A stretch of DNA of 36,013 bases from an uncultured SAR86 cluster bacterium (GCA_943788515.1 CALSQM010000009.1:1-36013), one strand, 5' to 3'; positions 1 through 9,365 are shown, counted from the first letter of the stretch. Notes: generated by a model not told the origin, from the letters alone. Made by a program: numbers and translations.

Positions 1-5
1 TCTTT

Positions 6-38
6 AAGGCTTCCAGTTTACTGGAAGCCTTTTTTTTT
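6..38 (+). terminator. Rho-independent terminator of an upstream gene
   Basis: An 11-bp perfect inverted repeat (AAGGCTTCCAG at 6-16, CTGGAAGCCTT at 21-31) with a TTTA loop runs straight into a run of nine T. This is a textbook intrinsic terminator for transcription entering from the left. It ends about 20 bases before coaE, so coaE needs its own promoter. Confidence 0.93.
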
Positions 39-46
39 ATCTCAAG

Positions 47-58
47 TATAATATCAAG
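47..58 (+). promoter_or_regulatory. -10 box of coaE, probably giving a leaderless mRNA
   Basis: A perfect TATAAT lies at 47-52, exactly six bases before the coaE ATG at 59. The expected transcription start therefore falls on the start codon. The -35 region overlaps the terminator hairpin and has no good TTGACA match. There is no Shine-Dalgarno sequence between the terminator and the ATG, which fits a leaderless transcript. Inferred from sequence only. Confidence 0.5.
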
Positions 59-652
59 ATGATTGTTGGTTTAACAGGTGGTATTGGTTCAGGTAAGTCT
101 GCTGCAGCTGAGTTTTTTATTGATTTAGGTATATCAGTTTTAGATGCAGATCAGGTAGCCAAAGAAGCTTTAAATATAAATTCACCAGGATATATTGAAT
201 TTGTTTCTAAATTTGGAAATGGCTATTTAAAAAAAAATAGTGAGGTTGATAGGTTGAAATTACGAGAACTTATTTTTTCAAATCCCTCTAAAAAAAAGGA
301 TCTAGAAAATATTATCCACCCCATAGTAAGGGAATCTATTGGTAATTTTATTACTACCTCTTCATCATCCTATTCTATTATTATGGTTCCTCTAATCTTT
401 GAAACCAAATCACAAAAAAATTATGACAGAATTATTACTGTTGATTGTAAAATACCACTTCAAGTTTTAAGGGCATCAAATAGGGATGATCAAAATGAAA
501 TTCAGATTGAGAGCATTATTGATAAGCAAGCATCTAGAGAAGAACGACTCAGCATCTCTGATGATGTACTTTTAAATAACAGCTCATTATCTGACCTTAA
601 AAAACAAGTTTTAGTTTTGCATAATAAATATATGGAGTTATTGAATGAGTAG
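59..652 (+). CDS. coaE: Dephospho-CoA kinase
   Basis: This 197-residue protein is dephospho-CoA kinase, which phosphorylates the 3'-hydroxyl of the ribose of dephospho-CoA with ATP, the last step of coenzyme A synthesis in the cytoplasm. The P-loop is clear at the N-terminus (GLTGGIGSGKS, residues 4-14), followed by the family's DAD motif in LDADQVAKEAL and the IIHPIVRE segment near residue 88. Length is normal for the family (about 200). The ATG at 59 is chosen because the P-loop follows immediately and the upstream sequence is a terminator. It overlaps yacG by eight bases, a common pairing in gammaproteobacteria, so the two are very likely co-transcribed. Confidence 0.96.
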   Translation: MIVGLTGGIGSGKSAAAEFFIDLGISVLDADQVAKEALNINSPGYIEFVSKFGNGYLKKNSEVDRLKLRELIFSNPSKKKDLENIIHPIVRESIGNFITTSSSSYSIIMVPLIFETKSQKNYDRIITVDCKIPLQVLRASNRDDQNEIQIESIIDKQASREERLSISDDVLLNNSSLSDLKKQVLVLHNKYMELLNE

Positions 653-809
653 TTGCCCTAGATGCGAAAAGCCTGCCAAACTTTCTGCTGATAATAGTTA
701 TAGACCTTTCTGTTCAGAGAAATGCAAACTTATAGATTTTGGTGATTGGGCTAATGAGGATAATAGAATTTCAAGACCAATTAAATCTGAAGATTTTTAC
801 GAAGATTGA
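645..809 (+). CDS. yacG: DNA gyrase inhibitor / zinc-binding protein YacG
   Basis: This 54-residue protein matches the YacG family, small zinc proteins that in E. coli bind the GyrB C-terminal region and inhibit gyrase. The four zinc ligands are visible as CPRC (Cys4, Cys7) and CSEKC (Cys23, Cys27), followed by the typical KLIDFGDWANE stretch. The ATG at 645 lies inside the last codons of coaE (eight-base overlap), implying translational coupling. The stop at 807-809 is three bases from the 3' end of secA on the other strand, so the two transcription units converge with no room for a dedicated terminator. Confidence 0.93.
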   Translation: MSSCPRCEKPAKLSADNSYRPFCSEKCKLIDFGDWANEDNRISRPIKSEDFYED

Positions 810-811
810 GT

Positions 812-3523
812 TTAAATCAATCTCCACTTACCACTTTCAATCATGGGCTTGGCTTTTTTATACTTCATTTCTTGCGTTTCTTGACCATTAGTGATTTTTA
901 CAAGATCATTCCTTCCTAATTTAGGTTCACTTCTTGTAACTGTGTTAGTTTTTAATTCAGGAGTAGGTTGCTTTTCATTTTGAAAGATATCAGAATTAAT
1001 TTCTTCCTTTTCCATTTTTATTTCTTGATAGCTATTTTGCTTGTTTAATCTTTCTAATTCTGACTCTGTTGAGATTTGTAATGAGAAAAGTATTCTTATT
1101 GTTTCAGCATCTATTTCTGAAAGCATTGTTTCAAACATTGAATATGCCTCTCTTTTAAATTCATTTTTAGGATTTTTTTGCGCATAAGCCCTAAGCCCTA
1201 CACTATTTCTTAAATGATCAATTTCTGATAAATGCTCCTTCCAATGGACATCAAGTACTTGAAGCATTACTTGTTTTTCAAGAAGTAATCTATTTTCAGC
1301 AAGCTCAGTATATTTTGTTATATATTTATTTTTTGCCTGATTAACAATTTCTGTGGCAATCGAATTTGGCACAAGTGTTTTATCATCATTTATCTTAATA
1401 GAAATATTTGTTTCTAGTGCATAACTTTCTTTTAGATAGTCATCCAATTGCTTACTCTTCCATTGAGCCTCTATCGAATCCTCAGGTATATATAAATTAG
1501 ATATTCCTTTAAACTGTTGTTCGATAAGTAATTCGATAGTTCTACTTATCTCTTCTTCTTCTAGTAATTGATTTCTTAGCGAATATATAGCTTGTCTTTG
1601 GTCATTAGACACATCGTCATATTCTAAAAGGTTTTTTCTTGCATCAAAATTTCTACCTTCAATTCTTTTCTGTGCATTTTCTATTCCTCTTGAAAGCATT
1701 TTAGCTTCAATGTGATCATCTCCCATTCCAAGTTTTTTAAAGGTTGCCCTTCTCCCATCAGAAATAAAGAGTCTTAAGAGATCATCTTCTAAAGATAAGA
1801 AGAATTTTGAATAACCTGGGTCTCCCTGTCTACCAGATCTACCTCTTAACTGGTTGTCTATTCTTCTTGATTCATGTCTCTCAGTTCCAAGTATATGAAG
1901 TCCTCCAGACTCTATTACTACCTTATTATTTTCTTTCCACTCAATATCACTTTGATCTTCTTTTTTTCCGCCAAGAACTATATCTGTTCCTCTCCCTGCC
2001 ATATTTGTAGCAATAGTGACCATTCCTGGCTTACCTGCATTAGCAATTACTTCAGCTTCTTTTTCATGATGCTTAGCATTTAAAATCTGATGAGGTATTT
2101 TTTTACTATTTAGATATACTGACACCTCTTCAGAAGATTCAACCGAAACTGTTCCAACAAGAATAGGGGATGACTTTTTTCTTAATTGTTCTATTTCTTT
2201 GATTAGAGCTTTATATTTTGAATCTGTTGTTAGAAAGACTAGATCATTTAGATCCTTTCTAGCCATAGGCACATTTGTAGGAATGATTATTACATTTAGG
2301 CCATAAATTTGACTAAACTCTGTTGCTTCAGTGTCTGCAGTTCCCGTCATTCCCGAGAGTTTTTTAAATAACCTAAAAAAGTTTTGGAATGTAGTAGAAG
2401 CTAAAGTTTGTGATTCTCTTTGAATAGTAACATTCTCTTTGCATTCTAATGCCTGATGAACGCCTTCACTCATTCGTCTTCCTGACATTGTTCTGCCTGT
2501 GTGTTCATCAATTAGAAGAACCTCACCCCCCCTAACCAAATAATCAATATTCTTTTTAAATAAGAAGTTTGCTCTAAGCGTTGCTTGAACAAATTTCATA
2601 ATTTTTAAATTAGAAACAGAATAAAGCCCATCTGAAGACCCAAGAATACCAGCTTGTTCAAGGAATTCTTCGACAAGAACATACCCATCATCTGTTAACT
2701 CGACACTTCTGTTTTTCTCATCTATTAAGTAATGGCCTCTTTCTTCATCAAGTAGAGGTTCTTCGTCTGTTTCTTCTTTTTCTTGTCTATCAAGCTTGGG
2801 TATAAATTTTTTAATTAGCTTATACATCTCTGAATTTTCTGAGGAGGGGCCTGATATTATTAGTGGAGTTCTCGCTTCATCGATAAGTATTGAGTCCACC
2901 TCATCAACAATCGCATAATCAAGCGAGCACTGAACTCTTTGTTCTATTGAGTGTGCCATATTATCTCTAAGATAATCAAATCCTAGTTCGTTATTTGTTG
3001 CGTATATGACGTCACATTTATATGCAGCAATCTTTTCTTCGATTTCCTGATTTGATGTAACTATTCCAACACTTAACCCAAGAAATTCATAGATAGGCCT
3101 CATCCATTCAGCATCTCTTCTAGCAAGATAGTCATTAACGGTAACTAATATAGTCTTGTTGCCTATGGCTGAATTTAAAAAAGCTGGGAGGGTGGCAACA
3201 AGAGTTTTACCTTCCCCTGTTTTCATTTCTGCTATATTACCTTCCGCTAAAGAAATCCCACCAAGCATTTGCGAATCAAAATGCCTTAATCCTAAAGTTC
3301 TTTTACTGGCCTCTCTTACAGCAGCAAATGCAAGTGGCAGAATGACATTAGGGTTTTTGTCTTCGTAGGATTCTTTTAATTCATGTCTAAGGTCCTTAAA
3401 ATATGAATCAGATTTTTTTGATAATTCTTCTTCAAGGCTGTTAGCAGTTTTAACATGACGCATCATATCTTTAATTGCTCTGTCATTGCTCGAGCTAAAT
3501 ATTTTTGAAAAAATGTTTAACAT
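812..3523 (-). CDS. secA: Preprotein translocase ATPase SecA, with a non-canonical C-terminal tail
   Basis: This 903-residue protein is SecA, the ATPase that drives unfolded preproteins through SecYEG at the inner membrane. Walker A is at residues 100-108 (MKTGEGKTL), the DEVD box of Walker B at 207-210, and motif VI appears as QLRGRSGRQGDPG. Length matches E. coli (901). The oddity is the end: after the usual GRND, the CxCxSG-x8-CH zinc/SecB-binding motif is absent and the protein finishes with EMKYKKAKPMIESGKWRLI. No other frame restores the cysteines, so this does not look like a frameshift. It is last in the rnr-rlmB-lpxC-secA series, 40 bases after lpxC, with no secM between. No clear Shine-Dalgarno precedes the ATG. 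Confidence 0.97.
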   Translation of the reverse strand: MLNIFSKIFSSSNDRAIKDMMRHVKTANSLEEELSKKSDSYFKDLRHELKESYEDKNPNVILPLAFAAVREASKRTLGLRHFDSQMLGGISLAEGNIAEMKTGEGKTLVATLPAFLNSAIGNKTILVTVNDYLARRDAEWMRPIYEFLGLSVGIVTSNQEIEEKIAAYKCDVIYATNNELGFDYLRDNMAHSIEQRVQCSLDYAIVDEVDSILIDEARTPLIISGPSSENSEMYKLIKKFIPKLDRQEKEETDEEPLLDEERGHYLIDEKNRSVELTDDGYVLVEEFLEQAGILGSSDGLYSVSNLKIMKFVQATLRANFLFKKNIDYLVRGGEVLLIDEHTGRTMSGRRMSEGVHQALECKENVTIQRESQTLASTTFQNFFRLFKKLSGMTGTADTEATEFSQIYGLNVIIIPTNVPMARKDLNDLVFLTTDSKYKALIKEIEQLRKKSSPILVGTVSVESSEEVSVYLNSKKIPHQILNAKHHEKEAEVIANAGKPGMVTIATNMAGRGTDIVLGGKKEDQSDIEWKENNKVVIESGGLHILGTERHESRRIDNQLRGRSGRQGDPGYSKFFLSLEDDLLRLFISDGRRATFKKLGMGDDHIEAKMLSRGIENAQKRIEGRNFDARKNLLEYDDVSNDQRQAIYSLRNQLLEEEEISRTIELLIEQQFKGISNLYIPEDSIEAQWKSKQLDDYLKESYALETNISIKINDDKTLVPNSIATEIVNQAKNKYITKYTELAENRLLLEKQVMLQVLDVHWKEHLSEIDHLRNSVGLRAYAQKNPKNEFKREAYSMFETMLSEIDAETIRILFSLQISTESELERLNKQNSYQEIKMEKEEINSDIFQNEKQPTPELKTNTVTRSEPKLGRNDLVKITNGQETQEMKYKKAKPMIESGKWRLI

Positions 3524-3563
3524 AAGATTTTAATTGCTAAAAAAGTGCCCATCTTTAATTTAA

Positions 3564-4481
3564 TTATTCAATATCCCCAAAAGGTGGTTTTACATATGAG
3601 ATTGGAGCATTTTCTGAATTTTCAAACTCAACAACATCATAAGCATCAGGATCTTCAATGATTTTTCTTAGTAATTGATTGTTTAATGCATGCCCAGATT
3701 TATACCCCGAGAATTGACCAATTAGATTCCCACCTAAAAGATATAAATCTCCAATAGCATCAAGCATTTTATGTTTAACAGTTTCGTCATTAAATCTAAG
3801 GCCTTCTTTATTTATAATTCCGTCATCACCAAATACAATTGCATTTGAAACACTTGCGCCTAGAGCAAGGTTTTTTGATTGAAGAAGCTCTTTTTCACTC
3901 ATTGAACCAAAAGTCCTAGCTCTACAAACCTCTTTAACAAAGGATGTTGAAGAAAAGTCAATAATAGATTCTGTAGGCAATGTTTTATGAACAGGGTGAT
4001 CAAAATCAACTCTAAAGGAAACCTTAAAGCCATCGTAGGGTTTTATGGAAGCAAAAGCATCATCTCTTGTAACAGTTATTTCTTTTTTAACTTTAATAAA
4101 TTTTTTAAGTGCATCTTGATCCTTCAATCCAGCTGACTGAATTAGAAAAACGAAAGGACTGGAGCTACCATCCATAATTGGAACTTCTGGACCATTAACT
4201 TTAACAAGGCAATTATCCACACCGAGTCCTGCTATAGCAGATAAAAGGTGCTCAATTGTAGATATTTTAGTTCCATCTTTTATCAAGGCGGTTGATAAAC
4301 TTGTATCTCCAACATTTTCAGCAATTGCTGGTATTAACAGATTATCATCAACATCTGTTCTTATAAAACTAATGCCTGAATTAATTTCAGCAGGAAGGAG
4401 TTCCATGGTAATATTTTTTCCAGTGTGAAGGCCAATGCCTTCTGCCTTAATTCGATTTCTTAATGTTCTTTGTTTTAGCAT
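3564..4481 (-). CDS. lpxC: UDP-3-O-acyl-N-acetylglucosamine deacetylase
   Basis: LpxC is the zinc deacetylase that commits UDP-3-O-acyl-GlcNAc to lipid A synthesis in the cytoplasm, so this is a Gram-negative cell with lipopolysaccharide. At 305 residues it equals the E. coli length. The N-terminal LKQRTL and GIGLHTGK, the STIEHLLSA block with zinc ligand His78, and the second zinc block [10 protein letters not shown] (His and Asp ligands) followed by the family's SGHALNN are all present. It starts 14 bases after rlmB stops and is followed by secA. The lpxC-secA neighbourhood is conserved in gammaproteobacteria, but here it lies outside any visible ftsZ/dcw cluster and lacks secM. Confidence 0.97.
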   Translation of the reverse strand: MLKQRTLRNRIKAEGIGLHTGKNITMELLPAEINSGISFIRTDVDDNLLIPAIAENVGDTSLSTALIKDGTKISTIEHLLSAIAGLGVDNCLVKVNGPEVPIMDGSSSPFVFLIQSAGLKDQDALKKFIKVKKEITVTRDDAFASIKPYDGFKVSFRVDFDHPVHKTLPTESIIDFSSTSFVKEVCRARTFGSMSEKELLQSKNLALGASVSNAIVFGDDGIINKEGLRFNDETVKHKMLDAIGDLYLLGGNLIGQFSGYKSGHALNNQLLRKIIEDPDAYDVVEFENSENAPISYVKPPFGDIE

Positions 4482-4495
4482 GTAGATCTATAAAA

Positions 4496-5218
4496 TTATA
4501 TTTGACGCTGTCTGCTCGCCTCTGAAAGTATTATCCCAGTTGCAACAGAAACATTAAAGCTTTTAAATAATTTATTGTTACTTAGGTTAATCTTGTGATC
4601 ACATTTTTCTAAGGTTTTTTCACGGACGCCAGACTCTTCTGCACCCATAATTATTGCAGAGGCTTCAGTAAAATTATAGTTAGTATGACTTTTTGAAGCA
4701 TGTTCACTAAGGCCATAAATATTTATATTGATACCTTGAAGATATTTAAGGCAATTTACTAAGTTAGTGACATGAAAAATTTTAATTACTTCAGCTCCGC
4801 CAACTGAAACTTTATGAGCTACTGAATTAATTGGAGCACAATGATGTTTATTAATTATCATTGCATCAACACCAATAACAGCTGCTGACCTTATGCAGGC
4901 GCCTAGATTTCTTGGGTCTATAATATTATCAAGTATTAAAATTAATGGATTTCGTGTTTGATCTAAATCTAAGAATAATTTTAGATCTTTAAAGCCCAAC
5001 TCAAGTTCGCTTGAGATGTATGCTTCAGGTTCTTGCTTTACCTTATTTGAGAATTCAAATGGAATTTTATTTTCTTCTATTTTCTGTATGAGTTTAGTTA
5101 TCCTGCCATCTTCTCTTTTTGCAGGAAGAGTAATTTTTTTTATTTTATGAGGATTATGTTCAAGTATGCTTTCAATGCTATGGAATCCAACCCTTAGATC
5201 ATTTTCTTTTTTATTCAT
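4496..5218 (-). CDS. rlmB: 23S rRNA (guanosine-2'-O-)-methyltransferase RlmB
   Basis: This 240-residue protein is a SpoU-family (SPOUT/TrmH) methyltransferase. RlmB in E. coli methylates the ribose of G2251 in the 23S P-loop. The substrate-binding N-terminal domain (GFHSIESILEHNP) is followed by the catalytic domain, with motif 1 in LDNIIDPRNLGACIRSA, motif 2 around IIMGAEESGV, and motif 3 in SFNVSVATGI. The start overlaps the rnr stop as ATGA, so the pair is translationally coupled, the same rnr-rlmB order as in E. coli. A different SpoU methyltransferase is possible, but the neighbour supports RlmB. Confidence 0.92.
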   Translation of the reverse strand: MNKKENDLRVGFHSIESILEHNPHKIKKITLPAKREDGRITKLIQKIEENKIPFEFSNKVKQEPEAYISSELELGFKDLKLFLDLDQTRNPLILILDNIIDPRNLGACIRSAAVIGVDAMIINKHHCAPINSVAHKVSVGGAEVIKIFHVTNLVNCLKYLQGININIYGLSEHASKSHTNYNFTEASAIIMGAEESGVREKTLEKCDHKINLSNNKLFKSFNVSVATGIILSEASRQRQI

Positions 5219-6702
5219 TTATTCTTTTTCTTTTCTTTAGGAACAAGGGTTATTTTACGTTCTTCTGGAGAGATGTTAGCTATTGTAACTAATATATTTT
5301 GACCCAATCTAAAAGACCTACCTGTTTTCTTTCCCTTTAATATATTGGCTTCTTTATCATAGAAATATCTGTCACTAGGAAGGTCTGTAACATGAATTAA
5401 TCCCGATACATAAAAATTATCTATTTCAGCAAAAAGACCAAATTCTGCAATACCAGTAACCACCGCATTAAAATCACTGCCCACATACTGCTTTAGATAG
5501 TAACAAATCATCTGTTGAGTAACCTGTCTAGATGCACGCTCTGCCATCCTTTCTAAATCTGACATCTCAACGCATTCTTCTTCTATCTCCTCTTTATTGA
5601 TTGCCAAGTCACCTTTATTTAATATATTTTTTATTAGCCTATGTGTCATAAGATCAGGATAACGCCTAATAGGAGAGGTAAAATGAGAGTATCTTTCTAG
5701 CTGAAGGCCAAAATGCCCAACTTCTTTTGTGGAATACTCTGCTCTTTTTAGACTTTGAAGAACTACAGTTTGAAGAACTTTATTTAGCTTCTTTTCTTTC
5801 GCATAAGATAGGCATTGATTTATTAGATCAAGTGGAATTTTTTTATAAGAGTCAGAAAATCCTTTGATTGAAAAGAAATTCTTCAAGCTCTCTAATTTAA
5901 GCTCTTCTGGCTCTTCGTGAATTCTATACACCCCAAACTTATAATGTTTATTCATAAAGTTTGCTGCACAAACATTTGCAGCCAACATGGCCTCCTCAAT
6001 CATCTGATGAGAAAATAACCTCTTGGGTAGTGTTATTTCATCAACCTTGCCTTCATTATTTATCCTCAAAAGTGGTTCTTGTCCCTCAATCTCAAGAGCC
6101 TGTCGTTGACTTCTCTTCTTTAAAAGAATATGGGTAAGTTCGCTAAGAGAGCGAATTGAATCTTCCACAGACTTTGACAGGGTAGAGTTATTTTTAAGAT
6201 ATTTATCTACTTCAATGTATGTCATTCTTTTATGAGATTTTATTCTTGCTTCTAGAAAATTATAAGATTGAAGATCACCAGAATTAGAAAAAACTATTTC
6301 ACAAATCAAGACATTTCTTATTTCATCTGGGACTAGTGAACAAAGATTGTTTGAAATTTTTTCAGGAAGCATTGGAATAACTTTTGATGGAAAGTATATG
6401 GATGTTCCTCTTTCAATTGCTTCATTATCCAATGCAGTTCCAGGTTTAACCAATTCGGCAACATCAGCTATTGCAACACTTAACGTAAAAGATGATTTAT
6501 TTTTAACACAGTGAACAGCATCATCAAAATCTTTTGCATCAGCACCATCTATTGTTATAAAAGGGACTTTAGTTAGGTCCTTTCTTGGTAAATTTTTATT
6601 TAACTTAATGTCAGCTAACTCGTTATCAATTTTTTCATTCCATTCAAAAGGAATATAGTTTTCTTCAATTACTTGAGATATTGTATTTTCTAGTTCATTC
6701 AT
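5215..6702 (-). CDS. rnr: RNase R-type 3'-5' exoribonuclease lacking the N-terminal cold-shock domains
   Basis: This 495-residue protein carries the RNB catalytic domain and C-terminal S1 domain of RNase II/RNase R. The active-site block TIDGADAKDFDDAV holds the four acidic residues (Asp52, 58, 60, 61), corresponding to Asp272, 278, 280 and 281 of E. coli RNase R. HFTSPIRRYPDL is also intact, and the S1 domain covers roughly residues 405-485 before a Lys-rich end. E. coli RNase R has about 813 residues: the N-terminal helix-turn-helix and both cold-shock domains are missing here. An in-frame stop lies just upstream of the ATG, and only about 70 bases separate it from the previous gene, so the missing part is not hidden. 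The rlmB neighbour favours RNase R over RNase II. Confidence 0.88.
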   Translation of the reverse strand: MNELENTISQVIEENYIPFEWNEKIDNELADIKLNKNLPRKDLTKVPFITIDGADAKDFDDAVHCVKNKSSFTLSVAIADVAELVKPGTALDNEAIERGTSIYFPSKVIPMLPEKISNNLCSLVPDEIRNVLICEIVFSNSGDLQSYNFLEARIKSHKRMTYIEVDKYLKNNSTLSKSVEDSIRSLSELTHILLKKRSQRQALEIEGQEPLLRINNEGKVDEITLPKRLFSHQMIEEAMLAANVCAANFMNKHYKFGVYRIHEEPEELKLESLKNFFSIKGFSDSYKKIPLDLINQCLSYAKEKKLNKVLQTVVLQSLKRAEYSTKEVGHFGLQLERYSHFTSPIRRYPDLMTHRLIKNILNKGDLAINKEEIEEECVEMSDLERMAERASRQVTQQMICYYLKQYVGSDFNAVVTGIAEFGLFAEIDNFYVSGLIHVTDLPSDRYFYDKEANILKGKKTGRSFRLGQNILVTIANISPEERKITLVPKEKKKNK

Positions 6703-6729
6703 TATGTGAGTTTAGTTTAAATTCCATGT

Positions 6730-6751
6730 AAAAGGTTTCTAAGAGCCTTTT
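6730..6751 (-). terminator. Weak hairpin between the receptor gene and rnr
   Basis: AAAAGG at 6730-6735 pairs with CCTTTT at 6746-6751 around a 10-base loop, giving a short A/T-flanked hairpin in the 71-base gap between the receptor stop and the rnr start. It could partly end transcription in either direction. The stem is only six pairs and there is no extra T-run, so the call is tentative. Confidence 0.3.
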
Positions 6752-6773
6752 ATGTTTGATATTTTTATTAATG

Positions 6774-9365
6774 TTAATTTTTGTATTCAAGGCTTATGCC
6801 TATGATTCTTCCTCTAGGATCATGAACTCTAGTATCAAAACTAAAATCAGGAGCATCATAAAGTCTTGGCGCTGCTTCATCAAAAACATTAATGATTGAT
6901 AGCTTGATATCAATTTCACCACTACTTGTTATTAACAATTTTTTTAATGAAAGGTCGTGAACAAAAAAAGAATCTACAGAATTATTATATCCATATGACG
7001 TTCCGAGACTGTTAATCGGTCGCTCATTACTATATCCATCAATATATCGAGAATTAAAGTTAATACTGTAATCTTGATATTTCCAATTTAAAAAAGCATT
7101 GATTCTATTTTTAGGAAGAGAGTGGGTGTTAGTATCGTAATTAAATTTACTAACTCTATCTATCATAATTTCACTACCCTCATTTACAAGGGCTGGTGTA
7201 AGAAATTCTATTAAAGTTGTTGAGTTTATTGATATTGATAAATTCCCAAGCCTATCTGAGTTTGCTAAAAGTCTATTAAAACTTAAATCAATTCCTGAAA
7301 CTTCAGTTGACTCTTCATTAAAATAAGTTGTGCTAACTCCAATCAAATCCCCAGCAGAATTTCTTGTAATACTTGGGCCATATGGGTTTGTGTTAAGTAT
7401 TACTTGTGCACTTTGAGCTTCAATTCTATTTTTGTAATCTATATTCCAATAATCAATACTTAGTCTTTGTTTTTGATTTTCAAAAATAAGCCCAATATTT
7501 ATATTTTTTGAGGTTGCGGGTTTAAGGTTCGGGTTGCCGATTTGTGCTTGCCTTACAAAAGGCGAATTACCATTAAAGTCCCTTACACTTCCTAAATTAA
7601 TATCACTTGAAAACATTTGTGCCATGGAGGGCATAGAAAAAGATGAACTTCTAGAAGCTCTTAAAGTTATATTTTCAGATGCGATATATTTAAAAGAAAT
7701 TTTAGGATCAAATGATGAGTCATTTTCAAGCTCTTCAAATCTACTGGCAATTTTGATATCAATATTTTCTATAGGTTTAGCCTGAATTTCAAAAAAACCA
7801 GCATATTTGTTTCTATTTTTTGAAACATTTGTACCTCCACCCAAAAAGAATAAGTCAGCTGATTTAATAATTTTGCCATCTAAATCAAACTGAGCTCTGC
7901 TAATGTCATCATATGAAATTTTAAGTTCTTCATCATTTAATTGAAGACCATATGCTATTTCATAGTTATCTATGTTAGTTCTAAATATAAAATCAAGAGT
8001 TTTTAAAGATGCTTCTTTAGAAGAAACTTCAGCACCCCTTACGTAGTTAATTAGTTCTTGAGAATTTTGCGATGAATCAAAAATATTCCAATATGCAAGA
8101 TTTCCAATAGATTGACCCATGGTTGTACCACTTAATGCTTCTAAGAATCTTGAATCAATAATATCTGGTCTGTAATGATTATTAGAGTGACTACTAATAG
8201 TTAAAGATGCCTCTAATTGAGTATTTTCATTAACATTAGTATTAATTGTCTGACTAAGATTATATTGTTTTATATCCTTGGGAGAATATGGAGATTCAAA
8301 TTCAGATCCAAGAGGTCGCCCATACCAAGTTACTGGAACATTAAAAGGATTTCCTCCTTGATTGGGTTGAATTTGTCTTGATAGAAAAGGAAGAGCAGGG
8401 TACGAGGGTGATTGAGGATTGTCATTTACTTCAACCTCTGACCCCACAAAGGTAATCTCATAAACATAACCACTTTTTTCAAAAGATAAATTGGCATATG
8501 CTTTTGAGTGATCTTCATCATTCACTATATTAAATCTGGCTCCATACAAGAATCTACAAAAAGATCCATCTAATACACCGCCATTTGTTTCACATTGCGG
8601 ATCAGGAACAAATTGATTTGCATTATAATTTCCTGAATATAAACCACTACTAACTGTATCATCGGTAGAAATTTTGAATGTTTTACCTAAGCCGCTAAGA
8701 CCAAGTTCTGCTATTCTGGGAATCTTGGAAGCAGAAAGAGCAGATCTTTCTAGAATATTAAGACCAAATACATAATTGCCATTTTTATAATTCGACCCTA
8801 TCAATAAGCCTATAGATTTATCACTCTGACTATAATTTGAAGTTTTAAAGTTATTAATTCTTAATTTAAATCCTTTAAAATCTTTTTGAGTTAAAACATT
8901 TACAACGCCAGCAACAGCATCAGATCCATACAGTGAGGTAGCACCTTCTTTTAAAATTTCAATTTGTTTGATTGCTATTTCAGGAACTATATTTATATCA
9001 ACATATCCCTGACCTTGATTAGATGGTGTTCCAGCAAAAGTATGCCTCTTTGAATTAAGTAAGAGCAGAGTAGAGGAGTGATCCAAGCCTCTTAGTGTTA
9101 TTGAGGCCATTCCTTGATCAACCCCCTCAAGTGCATTTGTTTGGAAATGCGAGCCAGATGATGATGTTAGAAATTTGCTAATTTCTGCAAAATTTGAAAT
9201 ATTAAAATTTTCAAAGTCCTCTCTAGTAACAACATCTACTGGCGATGCGTCTTTTTCTGAATTATTAATTAATGACCCAGTAGTAACTATCTCTTCAACG
9301 TTAGAGTTAGCTATGACAATTGGGCTTAATAATAATAAGTATATTATTTTATTGTGTTTAATCAT
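6774..9365 (-). CDS. TonB-dependent outer-membrane receptor, substrate unknown
   Basis: This is a TonB-dependent receptor of about 863 residues that would import a scarce ligand across the outer membrane using TonB-ExbBD energy. A short hydrophobic signal peptide (KIIYLLLLSPIVIANS) is followed by a TonB-box-like VEEIVTTG, a plug domain with TLRGLDHSSTLLLLNSKR and IEILKEGATSLYGSDAVAGVVN, then a long beta-barrel region. A Cys pair sits in DPQCETNGG...FCRFLYG. The end, GISLEYKN, lacks the usual final aromatic residue. I prefer the ATG at 9365, directly before the signal peptide, over a TTG 12 bases upstream. There is no His-rich loop or recognisable metabolic neighbour, so the ligand cannot be named. 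Confidence 0.9.
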   Translation of the reverse strand: MIKHNKIIYLLLLSPIVIANSNVEEIVTTGSLINNSEKDASPVDVVTREDFENFNISNFAEISKFLTSSSGSHFQTNALEGVDQGMASITLRGLDHSSTLLLLNSKRHTFAGTPSNQGQGYVDINIVPEIAIKQIEILKEGATSLYGSDAVAGVVNVLTQKDFKGFKLRINNFKTSNYSQSDKSIGLLIGSNYKNGNYVFGLNILERSALSASKIPRIAELGLSGLGKTFKISTDDTVSSGLYSGNYNANQFVPDPQCETNGGVLDGSFCRFLYGARFNIVNDEDHSKAYANLSFEKSGYVYEITFVGSEVEVNDNPQSPSYPALPFLSRQIQPNQGGNPFNVPVTWYGRPLGSEFESPYSPKDIKQYNLSQTINTNVNENTQLEASLTISSHSNNHYRPDIIDSRFLEALSGTTMGQSIGNLAYWNIFDSSQNSQELINYVRGAEVSSKEASLKTLDFIFRTNIDNYEIAYGLQLNDEELKISYDDISRAQFDLDGKIIKSADLFFLGGGTNVSKNRNKYAGFFEIQAKPIENIDIKIASRFEELENDSSFDPKISFKYIASENITLRASRSSSFSMPSMAQMFSSDINLGSVRDFNGNSPFVRQAQIGNPNLKPATSKNINIGLIFENQKQRLSIDYWNIDYKNRIEAQSAQVILNTNPYGPSITRNSAGDLIGVSTTYFNEESTEVSGIDLSFNRLLANSDRLGNLSISINSTTLIEFLTPALVNEGSEIMIDRVSKFNYDTNTHSLPKNRINAFLNWKYQDYSINFNSRYIDGYSNERPINSLGTSYGYNNSVDSFFVHDLSLKKLLITSSGEIDIKLSIINVFDEAAPRLYDAPDFSFDTRVHDPRGRIIGISLEYKN

